Below are positions 61,950-64,000 of a DNA stretch of 64,000 nucleotides, piece by piece. A program made the position numbers and the translations under genes. Under the pieces are notes generated by a model. That model saw only the letters and a program-made list of their open reading frames with translations. It had not been told where the DNA came from and did no database searches. The stretch lies in assembly GCA_964612555.1 (NCBI GenBank), contig CAZTBW010000001.1, positions 124,001 to 188,000 on the forward strand, given 5' to 3'. Each line of letters begins with the position of its first letter. Within the stretch, counting starts at the first letter, position 1. This DNA is from DAOLCO01 sp964612555 (GTDB lineage Bacteria > Bdellovibrionota_C > UBA2361 > SZUA-149 > DAOLCO01).

Positions 61950-62909
61950 ATGACAAAAATCGATTCAAAAACAGATCAATCTGGAGGTCGAATTATACTG
62001 GCCGGTGGGAACGGTTTCCTTGGAACTTCATTTGCGCATCACCTTGCTGAAAGTGGCTATGAAATCGTGATTCTCTCGCGGCGACCGGAAATGAAGCTTG
62101 GTCCGTTTCGATATGTTTACTGGGATGCTCGATCCATGGGTAAATGGGTGAGCGAACTTGACGGAGCAACTGGTTTGGTCAATTTGACAGGTCGAAGCGT
62201 GGACTGTATCAAAACGCCAGACCATCAGGACGAAATCCTCCGTTCGCGAGTTGAAGCGACACGTGTGTTGGGCCAAGCATTTCGGACGATTGCAAACCCA
62301 CCGCCCGTCTGGGTGCAATTGAGTACGGCTCACATTTACGGCGACCCGCCGGAAGTGGTTTGCTCCGAAGATTCACCGACCGGAATCGGTATGGCGCCCT
62401 TTGTCGGAAAAGCCTGGGAGGAAGAATTTCATCAAGGCATTCTTGCGGCTCAGCGCGGTGTAGTCTTGCGAATCAGTTTTGTCATCGGCAGGGATCGGGG
62501 AGCTGGCGGTGGGGCGCTGTCGCGATTGAAATTCGTAGCTCGCCTTGGACTGGGCGGACGAATCGGTTCGGGCAAACAGGGATTAAGCTGGATTCACGAA
62601 CGGGACATGAATCGATTGATCGAACGAGGTTTATTCGATTCAACTATGTCAGGAATCTATATTGCAACCGCTCCGAATCCTGTTTCGCAAGTCGATTTCA
62701 TGCGAACGCTACGAAAAGCAATCGGCATGCCGATTGGATTGCCTGCAACCGAGACGATGGTACGACTGGGAGCAAAATGGATTCTTCACACCGATCCCGA
62801 ACTGGCTCTCTACGGTCGCTACATCGTTTCGACCCGTTTGAAAGAGGAAGGATTTGTGTTTCAATTTCCGGAACTTCGTGAAGCGATTGCGGATTTGGTC
62901 CGTAAATAA
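61950..62909 (+). CDS. TIGR01777-family NAD(P)-dependent epimerase (SDR39U1-like)
   Basis: A 319-residue extended SDR. The Rossmann motif is LAGGNGFLGTSFAHHL near residue 14. Later landmarks are YVYWDARSMGKW, VNLTGRSVDC, QLSTAHIYGDP, LRISFVIGRDRGAGGGALSR and the family motif GKQGLSWIHERDM. Members of TIGR01777 are poorly characterised sugar-nucleotide-epimerase-like proteins. ATG 61950 with AAGGAG upstream is preferred to TTG 61947. Its base composition is visibly more GC-rich than most genes in the window, suggesting transfer. Confidence 0.9.
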   Translation: MTKIDSKTDQSGGRIILAGGNGFLGTSFAHHLAESGYEIVILSRRPEMKLGPFRYVYWDARSMGKWVSELDGATGLVNLTGRSVDCIKTPDHQDEILRSRVEATRVLGQAFRTIANPPPVWVQLSTAHIYGDPPEVVCSEDSPTGIGMAPFVGKAWEEEFHQGILAAQRGVVLRISFVIGRDRGAGGGALSRLKFVARLGLGGRIGSGKQGLSWIHERDMNRLIERGLFDSTMSGIYIATAPNPVSQVDFMRTLRKAIGMPIGLPATETMVRLGAKWILHTDPELALYGRYIVSTRLKEEGFVFQFPELREAIADLVRK

Positions 62910-62930
62910 GGGAGCGGCAGTTAAAAGTTT

Positions 62931-62972
62931 ACTTAATGTTTTGGAACGTCCCTGAGACTTACCAAAAAAGGA
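62931..62972 (+). repeat. Shared upstream block, copy 2 (contains the 19-bp repeat)
   Basis: ACTTAATGTTTTGGAACGTC at its left end resembles the segment at 63941-63960. It runs into GAGACTTACCAAAAAAGGA (62954-62972), identical to copy 1, and ends eight bases before the ATG of the dehydrogenase gene. Confidence 0.75.
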
Positions 62973-62979
62973 AGCAGTA

Positions 62980-63909
62980 ATGAATATTGTGATTCGGGTT
63001 GATCCAGAGACACGCAAGTTGTGGAAGTCTAAGATCAGTAGCCTCATACAGAATGCAAATGTTTTTCTGTGGGACGAGGATGAGTTCGAAGCAAAACGAA
63101 TTGATTTTGCGATCGTTTGGGCCCCTCCTTCGGGGATGCTCGCTTCACTACCAAATTTACGAGCAGTTTTCTCAGTGGGAGCTGGGATTTCGCATATAAC
63201 TGATGACCCAACTCATCCTTCAACATTACCAATCGTTAGGACTACAGGTACCGTCTTAACGCAACGCATGTGCGAGTACATCGCATTGCATGTTCTCAGA
63301 ATTCACAGGCGGCTGCCGGAAATAGAAGCGGCAAGTCAACGTCAAGAATGGAAATGGATTGTCGAGCCCACTGCTGAATCCAGGACGGTAGGGATTATGG
63401 GGGTAGGTAACCTTGGCACAGCAGCAGCTAAATGTCTAAAAACATTGGGGTTCAATGTTAAAGGTTTAGCGCAGGGTAAAAAAGAGATTCCAGGTATCAA
63501 AGTCTATGCAGCTGAAAATCTTGTTGAATTTCTGAATGGTGTTGATATCTTGATTTCACTGCTTCCAGGCACTAAGGAAACTGAGAACATAATCCGGCGT
63601 GAAACAATTGAACTACTTCCAAAAGGTGCATGGATCATTAATGCAGGTCGTGGCAGTCAAATTAACGACGAAGACCTAATCATGGCACTCGATTCCGACC
63701 ACCTGGGTGGAGCAGTACTTGATGTATTTAGAACCGAGCCACTTCCAAAGGAGCATAAATTTTGGGGACATAAAAAAATTCTGATTACTAGTCACACTGC
63801 TGCTTCGATCGATGCTACTGTGGGTGGTGAGATAATTGCCAAAAACATTCAGCAGTTTGTTGCAGGTGAAATACCAGACGATATAGTGGATCTTAAGAGA
63901 GGATATTAA
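62980..63909 (+). CDS. D-2-hydroxyacid dehydrogenase, glyoxylate/hydroxypyruvate reductase A-like
   Basis: A 309-residue NAD(P)-dependent dehydrogenase. The NAD motif is GIMGVGNLGTAAAKCL near residue 139. Family landmarks are FSVGAGISHI, LLPGTKETENII, the Arg loop NAGRGSQINDEDL, Glu in VLDVFRTEPLP and the catalytic His in ITSHTAAS. The pattern fits GhrA-like enzymes reducing glyoxylate or hydroxypyruvate. The ribosome-binding site GGA belongs to a block repeated upstream of the preceding gene. Confidence 0.92.
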   Translation: MNIVIRVDPETRKLWKSKISSLIQNANVFLWDEDEFEAKRIDFAIVWAPPSGMLASLPNLRAVFSVGAGISHITDDPTHPSTLPIVRTTGTVLTQRMCEYIALHVLRIHRRLPEIEAASQRQEWKWIVEPTAESRTVGIMGVGNLGTAAAKCLKTLGFNVKGLAQGKKEIPGIKVYAAENLVEFLNGVDILISLLPGTKETENIIRRETIELLPKGAWIINAGRGSQINDEDLIMALDSDHLGGAVLDVFRTEPLPKEHKFWGHKKILITSHTAASIDATVGGEIIAKNIQQFVAGEIPDDIVDLKRGY

Positions 63910-63937
63910 TGTAAACGATGAAATTCGGCTTTTCTCA

Positions 63938-63972
63938 GAGACTTAAGTATGTTGGAACATCACTGAGACTTT
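63938..63972 (+). repeat. Shared upstream block, copy 3 (partial, diverged)
   Basis: ACTTAAGTATGTTGGAACAT followed by CACTGAGACTTT (63941-63972) aligns with 62931-62961 (ACTTAA, TTGGAAC, CTGAGACTT in the same order). A further GAGACTTA lies at 63938-63945. The ACCAAAAAAGGA part is missing, and any following gene is beyond the window. Confidence 0.65.
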
Positions 63973-64000
63973 CTTGATTCTGGCTGAGTATTTGGAAACT

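Overview
The window is 64 kb of a low-to-moderate G+C, gene-dense bacterial chromosome. It is mostly core housekeeping genes with a small accessory fraction. LpxC, a BtuB-type TonB-dependent receptor, an O-antigen-ligase-like protein, lipoproteins and FtsQ/MurB/MurC show a Gram-negative cell with LPS and peptidoglycan. HemE plus a HemY-type oxidase, lipoyl synthase, a c-type cytochrome and a 7Fe-type ferredoxin point to respiratory metabolism. The order ispE - tRNA-Gln - prs - rplY - pth - rpsF - rplI and the frequent receiver-domain proteins recall deltaproteobacteria-like or Bdellovibrionota-like lineages. That placement is an inference; no 16S or other decisive marker is present.

Layout. 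1-591: start of a leftward gene and a long spacer. 592-6065: rightward run with a hybrid histidine kinase, HAD phosphatase, anmK, a zinc-ribbon protein and hflX. 6134-7260: tRNA-Cys, a HigB/HigA-like toxin-antitoxin pair and a decayed stretch. 7270-13743: ferredoxin, purA, a receiver-LpxC fusion, murC, murB and ftsQ, meeting leftward coaE. 14539-20329: SCP2-like protein, lipA, aminotransferase, TPR protein, aspS. 20756-22713: RRM protein, then small leftward accessory genes, one interrupted by an in-frame TAG. 22930-27682: ispE, tRNA-Gln, prs, rplY, pth, rpsF, rplI. 27748-30979: LamG-like membrane protein, O-antigen-ligase-like protein, single-domain response regulator. 31016-33077 (leftward): LysR regulator and tyrosine recombinase. 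33192-39227: HEAT protein, btuB with cobalamin riboswitch, His-rich lipoprotein, tRNA-Leu, secG, HEAT lipoprotein, YjbQ. 39250-44993: TrhO-like rhodanese fused to a membrane/export-side domain, hemE, hemY-type oxidase, receiver-PAS-kinase. 45033-50793: dcd-like, cytochrome c, Cys-rich lipoprotein, clpS-clpA, ftsY. 50823-58502: smc, pseudo-receiver, guaA and guaB. 58753-61644: unknown protein, aroB, exported metallopeptidase. 61645-64000: a nested palindrome, then two genes with different base composition that share repeated upstream blocks.

The strongest unusual signals are a complete NtrC-type receiver domain fused to a complete LpxC, placed directly upstream of murC-murB-ftsQ; a tRNA-hydroxylase-type rhodanese fused to a membrane segment and an extra-cytoplasmic domain; a 234-codon frame split by a single TAG; and the repeat-flanked gene pair at the right end. 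No CRISPR array, rRNA, prophage or complete insertion sequence was seen.
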